Of a stretch of 64,000 nucleotides of DNA, positions 51,016-60,427 are shown in pieces. How positions within the stretch are numbered: the first letter of the stretch is position 1; the number at the start of each line of letters is the position of its first letter. Made by a program: the position numbers and the translations under genes. The notes beneath the pieces were generated by a model. It had not been told where the DNA came from. It did no database searches and worked only from the letters and a program-made list of their open reading frames with translations. The stretch is from positions 55,386-119,385 of the forward strand of contig JAFPWO010000025.1 in assembly GCA_017394885.1 (NCBI GenBank). Direction: 5' to 3'. Origin of the DNA: Lachnospiraceae bacterium (GTDB taxonomy: Bacteria > Bacillota > Clostridia > Lachnospirales > Lachnospiraceae).

Positions 51016-52825
51016 CAATAAAACAGTCAAACTGACACTATTCATGCGAAGAAAACTGGCGTTCATCTACATTTTGGTGGCGGCAGTTTTGTTTGCGCTT
51101 GCTGTATATATCGTCGTCATGATCAGCAAGAAGGGAGAGGAGTATCAGAAGATCATCCTTTCCCAGCAGGGCTATTCGACCACCTCGGTGCCGTTTCGGC
51201 GCGGCAGCATCATGGACCGCAACTATACGACGCTGGCCTACAGCGAGGAAGTGTACAATCTGATCCTGGATCCGTCCGTGATCCTCTATACCGGCAATAA
51301 GAACAACCCTTCTCCGAACCGGGCAGCGACGGTGCAGGCTCTTTCGGAATGCTTCGGCTATCCCGAAAGTGAACTGCAGGAACTGCTGGACACTCAGCCG
51401 GACAGCCAGTATATCCGCTATGCCAGGCAGTTGAGCGAAGAGTCGGTCAACCGTTTCCTGGCGTACCAGAATAGCTACAACAGCGAGCATAACGACCGCG
51501 TGACCGGCGTCTGGTTCGAGAAGGAATACAAGCGCCTGTATCCATATAAGGATCTGGCCTGCACGGTGCTGGGCTTTTCCGGCGCCGACGCCTCTGAAGG
51601 CCACTGGGGACTGGAGGAATACTATAACGAGAGCCTGACCGGAACGAACGGGAAGACCTACGGATATATGAACGCGGACGGCGTCTACGAGCAGGTCGCC
51701 ATCGCGCCGACCGGCGGATATACGCTCGTCAGCACCGTGGATTTCACCATCCAGTCCATCGTCGAGCAGAAAGTCAATGAATTCTGTGAGAATAACCGCT
51801 ATACCAATGTCGGCGTCATCGTCATGAATCCGCAGACCGGGGAGATCCTGGCCATGGATACGGACAAGCGCTTCGACCTGAATAATCCCATGGATTTTAC
51901 CCTGATGGTTCCGGAAGAAGAGCTGGAAGCCATGACGGATGAAGAAAAGAGCGAACTGCAGAATCAGATCTGGCGGAATTATACCATCAGCGACGCCTAT
52001 TCGCCCGGCTCCGTTTCCAAGGAACTGACCGTTGCGATGGCGCTGGAAGAAAATGCCGTGAATCCGGAGACGATTTTCTACTGTGACGGCGGCGAGACGA
52101 TCAACGGCGTGCATATCGGCTGTATTGCCGAGCACGGAACCATCAATCTGGAACAGGCCCTGTGGGTATCCTGCAACGATGCGCTGATGAATATGTCCAC
52201 GCGCCTGAGCGTCAGCCAGTTCCTGCGCTATCAGCGGGAGTACGGGCTGGGCCAGCGGACCGGCCTGGACCTTCCCGGGGAAGCCGCGGGACTGCTGTTC
52301 TCGGAGACCAATATGAGCGCGGTCGATATGGCGACCAGCTCGTTCGGCCAGGGTTATTCCTGTACCATGATCCAGATGGCGGCGGCCTACTGCGCGCTGA
52401 TCAACGGCGGCAATTACTTCCAGCCGCATATCGTGCGGCAGATCCTGGATGAAAACGGCGGGGTCATCAAGACCATCGAGCCGCAGCTGGTGCGGCAGAT
52501 CGTGACGGAAGAGACCTCCGCGTTCCTGCGCCTGGCCGCTTACGACACCGTAGAATACGGGACTTCGCCGCAGCAGGCGAAGATCGCGGGCTATAAGATC
52601 GGCGGCAAGACCGGTACGGCCCAGAAATACCCGATCGAAGAGCATGAATACGTTATTTCCTTTATGGGCTTCTCCCCGGTGGATACGCCGCAGCTGCTGG
52701 TCTACGCAGTCGTGGACGAACCGGAGCATGAGGGCACCGAGGTCTCCAGCTTCCCGGCGATCTGGCTGGAACGCGATATCATGGCGGAGATCCTTCCCTA
52801 TCTGGGAATTCCGAAGGAAGACTGA
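50993..52825 (+). CDS. Septal class B penicillin-binding protein (FtsI/SpoVD type)
   Basis: 610 residues: one N-terminal membrane helix, a non-penicillin-binding domain, and a transpeptidase domain with active-site S340-V-S-K343 (in SPGSVSK), SCND as the SxN motif and KTGTAQ. It crosslinks septal peptidoglycan. No PASTA domain is visible at the C-terminus. The start overlaps ftsL and could also be the methionine 17 codons later, just before the membrane helix. Confidence 0.93.
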   Translation: MKTSQDADNKTVKLTLFMRRKLAFIYILVAAVLFALAVYIVVMISKKGEEYQKIILSQQGYSTTSVPFRRGSIMDRNYTTLAYSEEVYNLILDPSVILYTGNKNNPSPNRAATVQALSECFGYPESELQELLDTQPDSQYIRYARQLSEESVNRFLAYQNSYNSEHNDRVTGVWFEKEYKRLYPYKDLACTVLGFSGADASEGHWGLEEYYNESLTGTNGKTYGYMNADGVYEQVAIAPTGGYTLVSTVDFTIQSIVEQKVNEFCENNRYTNVGVIVMNPQTGEILAMDTDKRFDLNNPMDFTLMVPEEELEAMTDEEKSELQNQIWRNYTISDAYSPGSVSKELTVAMALEENAVNPETIFYCDGGETINGVHIGCIAEHGTINLEQALWVSCNDALMNMSTRLSVSQFLRYQREYGLGQRTGLDLPGEAAGLLFSETNMSAVDMATSSFGQGYSCTMIQMAAAYCALINGGNYFQPHIVRQILDENGGVIKTIEPQLVRQIVTEETSAFLRLAAYDTVEYGTSPQQAKIAGYKIGGKTGTAQKYPIEEHEYVISFMGFSPVDTPQLLVYAVVDEPEHEGTEVSSFPAIWLERDIMAEILPYLGIPKED

Positions 52826-52858
52826 GAAAAAGCAGCACGCAGTTGGGGGGATAAGAGG

Positions 52859-53812
52859 ATGAACAAACTCTTTTTGGCATGGGGCATCGGCTTTGCCGTG
52901 ACCGCGATTCTGGTCCCGATCCTGATTCCGATCCTGCGCCGCCTGAAATTCGGGCAGCAGATCCGCGAAGTCGGGCCGGCGGGGCACAAAAAGAAGGCCG
53001 GCACGCCGATCATGGGCGGCCTGGCCTTTATGGCGGCAACGACGATCGCCGCTCTGGTTTTTCTCCCCCAAAATAAAGAAATCCTGCCGATCCTGCTGGT
53101 CAGCTGGGGCTACGGCCTGATCGGGGTGGCGGACGATGCGCTGATCATTATCCGCAAGAAAAACGACGGCCTGAAGCCGCGCTTCAAACTTCTTCTGCAG
53201 ATCACGGTCACGGTCCTGTTTATCTGGTACCGGCTTGCGAAGGTGCCGGAAGCGACGGTGATCAGACTTCCCTTTACGCAGGTCACCTGGAACATGCCGG
53301 TCTGGCTTTATATCGTCCTGCTGTTTTTCCTGTGCCTCGGCACGGACAATGCGGTAAACTTAAACGACGGCCTGGATGGCCTTTGCGGGAGCGTGACCAT
53401 GGTCGTGGCGCTGTTCGTGACGGCGCTGTCCGTGAAATACGGCGCGGGGATCGAGCTTTTTTCGGCCGCGCTTTCCGGCGCGCTGCTGGGCTATCTTCTG
53501 TATAATTCGAATCCGGCCATGATCTTCATGGGCGATACCGGGTCTCTCTATCTGGGCGGTTTTGTCGCGGCGAGCTTCGTTACCCTGGCGCAGCCCTTCA
53601 TGATCCTGATCGCCGGATTTATTTATTTCGCGGAGATCGTCTCCGTCATGATGCAGGTCTCGTATTTCAGACTCACGCACGGAAAGCGGATCTTCCGCAT
53701 GACCCCGATCCACCACCATTTCGAACTGGGCGGCTGGTCGGAGCCCCGCGTCGTGATCGTGTTTTCCGCGATCACGGTCTGCCTGTGCATCGTCTCATAT
53801 CTGGGAGCGTAA
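52859..53812 (+). CDS. mraY: Phospho-N-acetylmuramoyl-pentapeptide transferase
   Basis: 317 residues and about ten membrane helices, with GVADDALIII, NAVNLNDGLDGL and the HHHFELGGWSE loop of MraY. It moves the MurNAc-pentapeptide to undecaprenyl phosphate, making lipid I. It follows the transpeptidase gene with a 33-base gap holding GATAAGAGG. In this cluster murE and murF, often upstream, are absent. Confidence 0.96.
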   Translation: MNKLFLAWGIGFAVTAILVPILIPILRRLKFGQQIREVGPAGHKKKAGTPIMGGLAFMAATTIAALVFLPQNKEILPILLVSWGYGLIGVADDALIIIRKKNDGLKPRFKLLLQITVTVLFIWYRLAKVPEATVIRLPFTQVTWNMPVWLYIVLLFFLCLGTDNAVNLNDGLDGLCGSVTMVVALFVTALSVKYGAGIELFSAALSGALLGYLLYNSNPAMIFMGDTGSLYLGGFVAASFVTLAQPFMILIAGFIYFAEIVSVMMQVSYFRLTHGKRIFRMTPIHHHFELGGWSEPRVVIVFSAITVCLCIVSYLGA

Positions 53813-53824
53813 AAAGGAGCCGTT

Positions 53825-55189
53825 ATGAAAGAATGGAGCAAAGAACGTCCGATCCTGGTAGCCGGCGCCGGCATCAGCGGGACCAATGCGGTCCGGCTGA
53901 TCTTCGAGACCGGCTATACGCCGATCCTGTATGACGGCAATGTGAAGCTGGATCAGGAGAAGGTCTTTTCCAAAGTGGGAAGGCGGGACTTCGAACTGGT
54001 ACTGGGCGAGCTGACGGAAGACGTGATCCGCCGCGTCCAGTTCTGCGTGATGAGCCCGGGGATCCCGCTCACGCGCCCGTTCGTTCTGCAGCTGCAGGAA
54101 GCCGGCGTGCTCTTAATGAGCGAGATCGCGCTGGCCTATCATTTCTCCAAAGGCCGGGTCGGCGTGGTGACCGGGACCAACGGGAAGACCACGACGACGA
54201 CCCTGATCGGCCATATCATGAAGGCCGTGGTGCCGGAGACCTATACGGTCGGCAATATCGGGACGCCTTATTCCGATACGGTTTTACAGACCACGGATAA
54301 TTCCCTGACTGTGATCGAAGCGTCCAGCTTCCAGCTGGAAACCATCGATGAGAAAGAACTGGTCCCGGACCTTCTGGTCCTGACCAATATCCGGGAGGAC
54401 CATCTGGACCGCCACGGCAGCCTGAAAAATTATTCCGACATCAAGAAAAAACTCTGTACCTATATGCGTCCGGACCAGACGGTGGTCATCAACGGGGAGG
54501 ACGAATGGCTCGCGGACCTTCCGGACCGCACCAGGGCCCGCGTCCTTCGCTTCAGCAGCAAAAACGAGCTGGAAGAAGGCTGCTTCCTGCGGGAGGGAGA
54601 GATCATCCTGCGCATGGACAAAGAGGAGTGGGACCTGTGCCCGACTTCCAAGATCCAGCTGCTCGGCATGCACAACTATGAAAATATCATGACGGGCGTT
54701 CTGGCGGCGTACGCGCTCGGCGCGCCGGTGGACGTGATCCGCGAACAGATCCTGAGCTTCACTGCGGTCGCGCACCGCATGGAATATGTCTGTACAAAGA
54801 ACGGCGTCCTGTTCTATAATGACTCCAAGGCGACCAATCCGGACTCCGTGGTCAAGGCCATGGAAGTGGTGACGCCGCCCGTGGTCCTGATCGCCGGCGG
54901 CTTTGACCGGCACGCGGACTACCGCGAGATGGTCGAATCCTTCCGGGGGAAGGTCCGGTATATCATCCTGCTGGGCACGACGGCCCGGGACATCGCCGAC
55001 GCGGTGGCAAAGTATTATCCCCTTCCCACAGCCCTGGTATCCACCATGGCGGAAGCGGTGAAGGAAGCGAAAAAGGCGGCCGTGCCCGGGGATACGGTCC
55101 TGCTGAGCCCGGCCTGTGCGAGCTGGGATATGTACCCCAATTTCGAGATCCGGGGAGAAGAATTCAAGAAACTGGCCAGAGAGGATTAA
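53825..55189 (+). CDS. murD: UDP-N-acetylmuramoylalanine-D-glutamate ligase
   Basis: 454 residues: an N-terminal Rossmann-like domain (VAGAGISGTNA), central ATP loop GTNGKTTTT, ENIMTGVLAAYALG and a C-terminal DSKATNPDSV block. It adds D-glutamate to UDP-MurNAc-L-alanine. AAAAGGAGCC precedes the start; ftsW begins immediately after it, with one base between. Confidence 0.96.
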   Translation: MKEWSKERPILVAGAGISGTNAVRLIFETGYTPILYDGNVKLDQEKVFSKVGRRDFELVLGELTEDVIRRVQFCVMSPGIPLTRPFVLQLQEAGVLLMSEIALAYHFSKGRVGVVTGTNGKTTTTTLIGHIMKAVVPETYTVGNIGTPYSDTVLQTTDNSLTVIEASSFQLETIDEKELVPDLLVLTNIREDHLDRHGSLKNYSDIKKKLCTYMRPDQTVVINGEDEWLADLPDRTRARVLRFSSKNELEEGCFLREGEIILRMDKEEWDLCPTSKIQLLGMHNYENIMTGVLAAYALGAPVDVIREQILSFTAVAHRMEYVCTKNGVLFYNDSKATNPDSVVKAMEVVTPPVVLIAGGFDRHADYREMVESFRGKVRYIILLGTTARDIADAVAKYYPLPTALVSTMAEAVKEAKKAAVPGDTVLLSPACASWDMYPNFEIRGEEFKKLARED

Positions 55190-55190
55190 C

Positions 55191-56372
55191 ATGCCGACGC
55201 TTCATAACGACAATCCGAATACCCGTGAAAAACACTATGATCTGAGCCTTTTGTTCATCACAGTGTTCCTTTGCGTGTTCGGACTGGTTATGATCTACAG
55301 CGCCAGCTATTATACCGCGGAGCTCAAAGGCTTCGGCGGGGATTATTATTTCAAAAAACAGCTCCGGAACGATCTGATCGGCCTGGGTGTCCTGCTGGTG
55401 GCTGCGGTGGTCCCGTACCGGCTTTATAAGATCGGTGTGTATCCGCTTTATGTGATCTCCATCATCCTGATGATCATGACGAACTATCTGGGCTTCGGCA
55501 TCAATGTGAACGGCCGGACCCGCTGGATGAAGGTCACCCGCAGCATTTCCTTCCAGCCGTCCGAGGTGGTCAAGCTGGCCGTGATCCTGGGCTCCGCCTT
55601 CTATATAGCGAAGTACGCGCGGAAACTGGACAAGATGTGGCGCTGCCTGCTGCTGGTCGCCTTCGCCTTTATCCCCGGATACTTTGTCGGGACGCAGGAT
55701 CTGAGCTCCTTTATCATCATCATTGCGATCCCCCTTATCCTGCTTGCCATAGTGGGGCGGAACAAGCCGTTCCTGATCATACTGGGCGGGTTTGCGCTTC
55801 TGGCCGTTGTCGCGGCCGTCATCCTGAAGACGATGGATTTCGCCTCGCTCCAGAAACTGGGCGACTGGATCGTGAATCATACGCCGCTCAAGCCTTATCA
55901 GATGAAGCGGATCTATGTCTGGAACGACCCGTATTACGACGCGCAGGCGGACGGATACCAGGTACTGCAGGGACTGTATGCCGTGGGCTCCGGCGGACTC
56001 TTCGGCAAGGGCCTCGGAAACAGCACGCAGAAGCTCGGCTTTGTCCCGGAAGCGCGCAACGATATGATTTTTTCCATCCTGGCCGAAGAACTCGGCCTGT
56101 TCGGGGTGATCGCCCTGATGCTTCTCTATCTTTTCATGCTGTACCGCATGCTGACGATCGCGCTGCAGTCCGAGGAGCTTTTCGGGAGCCTCATCGCGAT
56201 GGGTGTGTTCCTGCAGATCGCGCTGCAGGTGATTCTGAATATCTGTGTCGTGACGAATGTCCTGCCGAATACAGGGGTCTCGCTGCCCTTTATCAGTTAC
56301 GGAGGCACTTCGTCGATCTTCCTTCTGGGAGAAGTCGGCATGGTCTTAAGCGTTTCCCGGGGTGAGCGATGA
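55191..56372 (+). CDS. ftsW: Peptidoglycan polymerase FtsW (SEDS family)
   Basis: 393 residues with about ten membrane helices. SEDS marks are GINVNGRTRWMKV, FQPSEVVKLAVI and NVLPNTGVSLPFISYGGTS. FtsW polymerises lipid II at the septum with the transpeptidase encoded upstream. The order murD-ftsW is retained, while murG, which usually comes next, is missing. The end overlaps ftsQ (ATGA). Confidence 0.95.
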   Translation: MPTLHNDNPNTREKHYDLSLLFITVFLCVFGLVMIYSASYYTAELKGFGGDYYFKKQLRNDLIGLGVLLVAAVVPYRLYKIGVYPLYVISIILMIMTNYLGFGINVNGRTRWMKVTRSISFQPSEVVKLAVILGSAFYIAKYARKLDKMWRCLLLVAFAFIPGYFVGTQDLSSFIIIIAIPLILLAIVGRNKPFLIILGGFALLAVVAAVILKTMDFASLQKLGDWIVNHTPLKPYQMKRIYVWNDPYYDAQADGYQVLQGLYAVGSGGLFGKGLGNSTQKLGFVPEARNDMIFSILAEELGLFGVIALMLLYLFMLYRMLTIALQSEELFGSLIAMGVFLQIALQVILNICVVTNVLPNTGVSLPFISYGGTSSIFLLGEVGMVLSVSRGER

Positions 56373-57103
56373 AGCGGCGCCCCGGCCGCATGATCATCGG
56401 CGGCATCCTGCTGATCCTGCTGATCACGGGGGCCGTTCTTTTGCTGCTCCCGATCCGCTCCGTCACCTTCCGCGGCAATGAATATTACAGCGATGAGCAG
56501 ATGAAGCAGCGGATCTTTGGCGATGAACTGCCTTCCTACCGGATCGCCCGCTTGCGGGAAATCTTCCGGGATCATGAAGACATTCCCTTCGTGGAACGTT
56601 ATGAACTGAAATTTGAGGCGGGGCGGAAGATCACGGTCACGGTCTATGAAAAGACCCTGGCCGGCTATCTGCATTTTCAGGATTATTACCTGTATTTCGA
56701 CTGGGACGGGACCATCGTGGAGATCAGCCAGCGGCGGATCGAACATCTCTACGAAGTGACCGGCCTGGACATGGCGCACGCGGTCGTGGGGGAGAAGCTC
56801 CCGGTGGACGACGGCAATATCCGGACGATCCTGACCATTGAGCAGTTCGTGAATGAAGAGTACCTGGTCTGGAAAGGGGAACGGATCCGCCTCGGCGACA
56901 TCACAAAACAGATCCGTTTCGGCACGGGCGGCGTCACGCTCCTGCTGGAAGACATTTCCGTGCAGCTCGGCTCGGACGAGGGCATGCAGGAGAAGCTTTT
57001 CCTGATGGCGGATATGCTCCCGGAACTGAGCGGGCGGGAGGGCACGCTCTATCTGGACACCTACCGCGAAGGCGCGTCCGGGCAGACTTATGTTTTTAAG
57101 TAA
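56369..57103 (+). CDS. FtsQ/DivIB-type division protein
   Basis: 244 residues: one N-terminal membrane helix (about 9-28), a POTRA-like domain (RSVTFRGNEYYSDEQMKQRI) and a beta domain. This is the FtsQ/DivIB plan, a bridge between FtsL and the septal enzymes. It overlaps ftsW by 4 bases and lies before ftsZ; ftsA, which often sits here, is absent. Confidence 0.85.
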   Translation: MKRRPGRMIIGGILLILLITGAVLLLLPIRSVTFRGNEYYSDEQMKQRIFGDELPSYRIARLREIFRDHEDIPFVERYELKFEAGRKITVTVYEKTLAGYLHFQDYYLYFDWDGTIVEISQRRIEHLYEVTGLDMAHAVVGEKLPVDDGNIRTILTIEQFVNEEYLVWKGERIRLGDITKQIRFGTGGVTLLLEDISVQLGSDEGMQEKLFLMADMLPELSGREGTLYLDTYREGASGQTYVFK

Positions 57104-57148
57104 ATCGATCTGACAGAGAAAAACCTCTCATTTTTCTTTTTTCGCTAC

Positions 57149-57177
57149 TTGATTATTTCCGGAAAATCCCCTATACT
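57149..57177 (+). promoter_or_regulatory. Predicted promoter of ftsZ
   Basis: -35 TTGATT (57149-57154) and -10 TATACT (57172-57177), spacer 17 nt, about 85 bases before the ftsZ start. Confidence 0.7.
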
Positions 57178-57261
57178 TAACAAGCACATCCATGCGCAGG
57201 CATGGTGTATTAATACGTAAGCTCAAACTGGGGTATAGATACGCATTCGGGAGGTAACAGA

Positions 57262-58440
57262 ATGTTAGAGATTACAGCAAATGAATCTGAAAGCGCAGCG
57301 AAGATCATAGTGATCGGTGTCGGCGGGGCCGGCAATAATACCATCAACCGCATGATCGAGAGCAACGTGTAAGGCGTGGAATTTATCGGGGTCAACACGG
57401 ACCGCCAGGACCTGCAGACCTGTAAAGCTCCCACGGCACTGCAGATCGGTGAAAAGCTGACCAAGGGCCTGGGCGCCGGCGCGAAGCCGGAGATCGGCCA
57501 GAAGGCAGCGGAGGAAAGTGAAGAGGATATCGCCAATGCCATCCAGGGTGCGGACATGGTCTTCGTCACCTGCGGCATGGGCGGCGGTACCGGTACCGGC
57601 GCGGCGCCGATCATTGCCCGCATTGCCAAGAGCATGGGCATCCTGACCGTAGGCGTTGTGACCAAGCCGTTCCGTTTTGAAGGAAAGATCCGCATGCAGA
57701 ATGCGTTAACGGGTATCGAAAATCTGCGTCAGAACGTGGATACGCTGATCGTGATCCCGAATGATAAACTGCTGGAGATCATTGATCGCCGGACGTCCAT
57801 GCCGGATGCCCTGCACCGCGCGGACGAAGTGCTGCAGCAGGCCGTCCAGGGCATTACCGACCTGATCAATGTCCCGGCCCTGATCAGCCTGGACTTTGCC
57901 GACGTACAGACCGTTATGCAGGACAAGGGCATTGCCCATATCGGTATCGGCCGTGCCAAGGGCGACGAGAAGGCCATCGACGCGGTCACCATGGCGGCTT
58001 CCAGCCCGCTGCTGGAGACCAATATCCAGGGTGCGACCCATGTTATCATCAACGTGTCCGGCGATGTGGGCCTGTTCGAAGTTTACGAAGCGGCGAACTA
58101 CATCACCGAGCTGGTGGGCGAAGATGCGAACATCATCTTTGGCGCCATGTATGACGACACCATTCAGGATGAAGTCACCATTACCGTTATCGCGACCGGC
58201 TTAAGTGACCCGGGCACCAACGGAACGGACGTCTCCAAGATCCTTGCGAACCGCAACGATGCACTGACCAGCCGCCCGGCTGCGTTTAAGCCGTCCGCTT
58301 CTCCGCTTCCGGCTGCGAAGGAAGAAGAGAAGGAAGCGCCGGCCTTAAATCCGCAGAACTATGTGCGGACCCCGGTCCAGGTGCCGAACAGCACCGTGCA
58401 GCGCCGTGAGATCAACGTCCCCGGCTTCCTGAGAAAATAA
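57262..58440 (+). CDS. ftsZ: Cell division protein FtsZ, interrupted by an in-frame TAA at codon 37
   Basis: The 393-codon frame begins at ATG 57262 after GGGAGGTAAC and encodes all the FtsZ blocks: GVGGAGNN (19-26), the tubulin motif [11 protein letters not shown], the T7 loop region and a C-terminal tail (INVPGFLRK). At 57370-57372 the codon is TAA, in NV*GVEF; other FtsZ proteins usually read VQGVEF there, so a CAA-to-TAA change is likely. The part after the stop begins at a GTG (57376) but lacks the essential GTP loop at 19-26. An essential gene with a nonsense codon suggests a sequencing error; hence I keep it as a gene rather than a pseudogene. Confidence 0.9.
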
Positions 58441-58460
58441 AAAGCTTTGTAATCCATTTC

Positions 58461-58499
58461 AAAAACAGCGGCGATGCCTTTGGCACCGCCGCTGTTTTG
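58461..58499. terminator. Bidirectional terminator between ftsZ and rqcH
   Basis: A long stem AAAACAGCGGCG (58462-58473) with 58487-58498 plus inner GCC/GGC pairs; A and T tracts serve both strands. Confidence 0.85.
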
Positions 58500-58517
58500 C
58501 TGTCGGCAAGCCTGGTC

Positions 58518-60263
58518 CTACGGGATCAGCGTCAGTCCCTCTGTCGACGGCCTGACCACCATGGAATAATTCGTGTGATAGATCACCATGCCCGGCCGGT
58601 AGTGGGCCGGCTTTTTTAATTCCTTGCGGCGGGTATAATCCACTTCTGCCTTCCCGTCCCGCGGGGCGGAGGAATACCAGGCGGCCAGCGCCGCGGCCTC
58701 CTCAAAGCCCTTGTCGCTGAGTTCCCGGCCGCCGGTCTTGACGATAACATGGGACCCGGGCAGGGTCTTGATATGGAACCACCAGTCGTTGCCGGAGGCA
58801 AAACGGAAGCTCAGCTCCTCATTCTGGATATTGTTCTTTCCGACGTAGTAATCGAAGCCCTCCGCGGAGCGGTAGTGCAGGGGCTTGCCGGGTTTGGGCT
58901 GTTTTTCGCCTTTCTTCCCGCCGGATCTGCGGATCCAGCCCGTCTCGGCCAGTTCTGCCTTGATCCCGGCCAGGTCCTGCTCGCTTTCGGCCAGCGCCAG
59001 CGCGCTTTCCACACTGCGCAGATAGGCCAGCTCGCTGTCGGTCTCCGCCAGCTGCGCCGTGGTGGCGTCAAAGGTCCGGCGCAGCTTCTGATAGCGTTCG
59101 AAGTATTTCTGCGCGTTTTCCTGCGCGTTTAACGTCTCATCCAGCGGGATCCGGATCTCCTCGTTATTGTTGTAATAATTCTCGCAGACCAGCTCCTTCG
59201 CACCGGGCTCCAGACCATAGCCGTAGGCCCGGATCAGCTCGCCGTACAGCCGGTATTTGTCCCGCTTTTCGGTATCTTTGAGCTGTTTCTGTTGAATGTC
59301 CCGCTTCTTGCTGCAGCGTTCCAGCGACTGCGTCAGGATATGCCGAAGATCCGCGGATTTCTGCCGGATCCGCCCGGCGCTGCTGCGTTCGGCATAGAAG
59401 GCCTCCAGCATGGCGCTCACGGAAGGAAAGAGCACGGCTTCCTCCTGGGCGTAGACGGAAAGCGGGATCGGGGAAAAATCGATCAGCTTCCCGCCGTGGT
59501 AATAGATGCGCGGGGAATAGGCGCCTTCCCGCACCGGTGAAAGGACCTCGCTCAGCGCTTCAAAAAGGCGCAAGCGTTCGGCGGCGGACAGTTCGGCCGC
59601 GGTCTCGCTCCCGTCCAGTCCGGCCAGGCGTGATATCTCTCCGGCGATCAGCGGGCTGATCCCGGTCAGCAGTTCATTCAGGGCTTTTTCCGCCGGTGCG
59701 TGCTTTTCGGCAAGCAGGGCGGAAAATGCTGCCTCGTCAAGCGCGAGCGGAGAGTGTTTTTCCCGCGTATTCGGGATGAAGTACGGACGGCCGGGCAGGA
59801 CCTCGCGCACGCTGGATACGCCCCCGGAAACGTGGCGGACGGCGTCCAGGATCATCCCCTCTTCATTTACAAAGATCAGATTGCTGTGCTTGCCCATCAG
59901 CTCCAGGATCAGGAACTTTCGGCAGGTATCGCCCAGCTCGTCCAGATGCTCGATCTCGATGCGGATGACGCGCTCGAGGTCCGGCTGCGTCACGGAAAGG
60001 ATGCGGCCCCCGGCCAGATGTTTGCGCAGGAGCATCAGAAAGCTCGGCGCCTGGAGCGGGCTGGGCTTTCCGGCGGAGGCAAGATAGGCGAGCGGGAGAG
60101 AAGGATCGGCACATAAAATGAGCCGCTGCTGACCGGATGAAGTTTTTACGGTCAGCAGGATCTCGTTCGCTTCCGGCTCGGCGATCCGGGCGATCCGGCC
60201 GCCGGCAAGGACGCTTTGCAGTTCATGGACCAGCGCAGCTACTGTGATTCCGTCAAAGGCCAT
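58518..60263 (-). CDS. rqcH: NFACT family ribosome quality-control protein RqcH
   Basis: 581 residues: the NFACT-N domain at the start (ALVHELQSVLAGGRI with MGKHSNLIFV), a coiled-coil middle (about 280-400) and NFACT-R near the end (WWFHIKTLPGSHVIVKT). RqcH binds stalled 50S subunits and recruits tRNA-Ala to add C-terminal Ala tails. Some are labelled fibronectin-binding proteins in older annotation. The gene is monocistronic and divergent from the PFOR gene. Confidence 0.95.
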   Translation of the reverse strand: MAFDGITVAALVHELQSVLAGGRIARIAEPEANEILLTVKTSSGQQRLILCADPSLPLAYLASAGKPSPLQAPSFLMLLRKHLAGGRILSVTQPDLERVIRIEIEHLDELGDTCRKFLILELMGKHSNLIFVNEEGMILDAVRHVSGGVSSVREVLPGRPYFIPNTREKHSPLALDEAAFSALLAEKHAPAEKALNELLTGISPLIAGEISRLAGLDGSETAAELSAAERLRLFEALSEVLSPVREGAYSPRIYYHGGKLIDFSPIPLSVYAQEEAVLFPSVSAMLEAFYAERSSAGRIRQKSADLRHILTQSLERCSKKRDIQQKQLKDTEKRDKYRLYGELIRAYGYGLEPGAKELVCENYYNNNEEIRIPLDETLNAQENAQKYFERYQKLRRTFDATTAQLAETDSELAYLRSVESALALAESEQDLAGIKAELAETGWIRRSGGKKGEKQPKPGKPLHYRSAEGFDYYVGKNNIQNEELSFRFASGNDWWFHIKTLPGSHVIVKTGGRELSDKGFEEAAALAAWYSSAPRDGKAEVDYTRRKELKKPAHYRPGMVIYHTNYSMVVRPSTEGLTLIP

Positions 60264-60335
60264 GGAGTTCCTCCGAATATCAGTCAGAATTTTCAGGAAA
60301 AGGGAAAAGTCCCGGGAAAAATACCGCCTTCTTCC

Positions 60336-60363
60336 TTGACTTTCCCGCGGTTCATATTATAAT
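60336..60363 (+). promoter_or_regulatory. Predicted promoter of the PFOR gene
   Basis: -35 TTGACT (60336-60341) and consensus -10 TATAAT (60358-60363), spacer 16 nt, 64 bases upstream of the start. Confidence 0.75.
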
Positions 60364-60427
60364 ACACTTGGAATATTTTGTGAACTCATTTATTGATTTC
60401 ATTATGAATCAGGAGGAATTGAAAAGT

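Noticed and set aside
57262..58440. Genetic code with TAA as a sense codon
   Set aside because: TAA ends many other genes cleanly here, such as the helicase gene, csoR-like gene and ychF, and only ftsZ has an internal TAA among the conserved genes.
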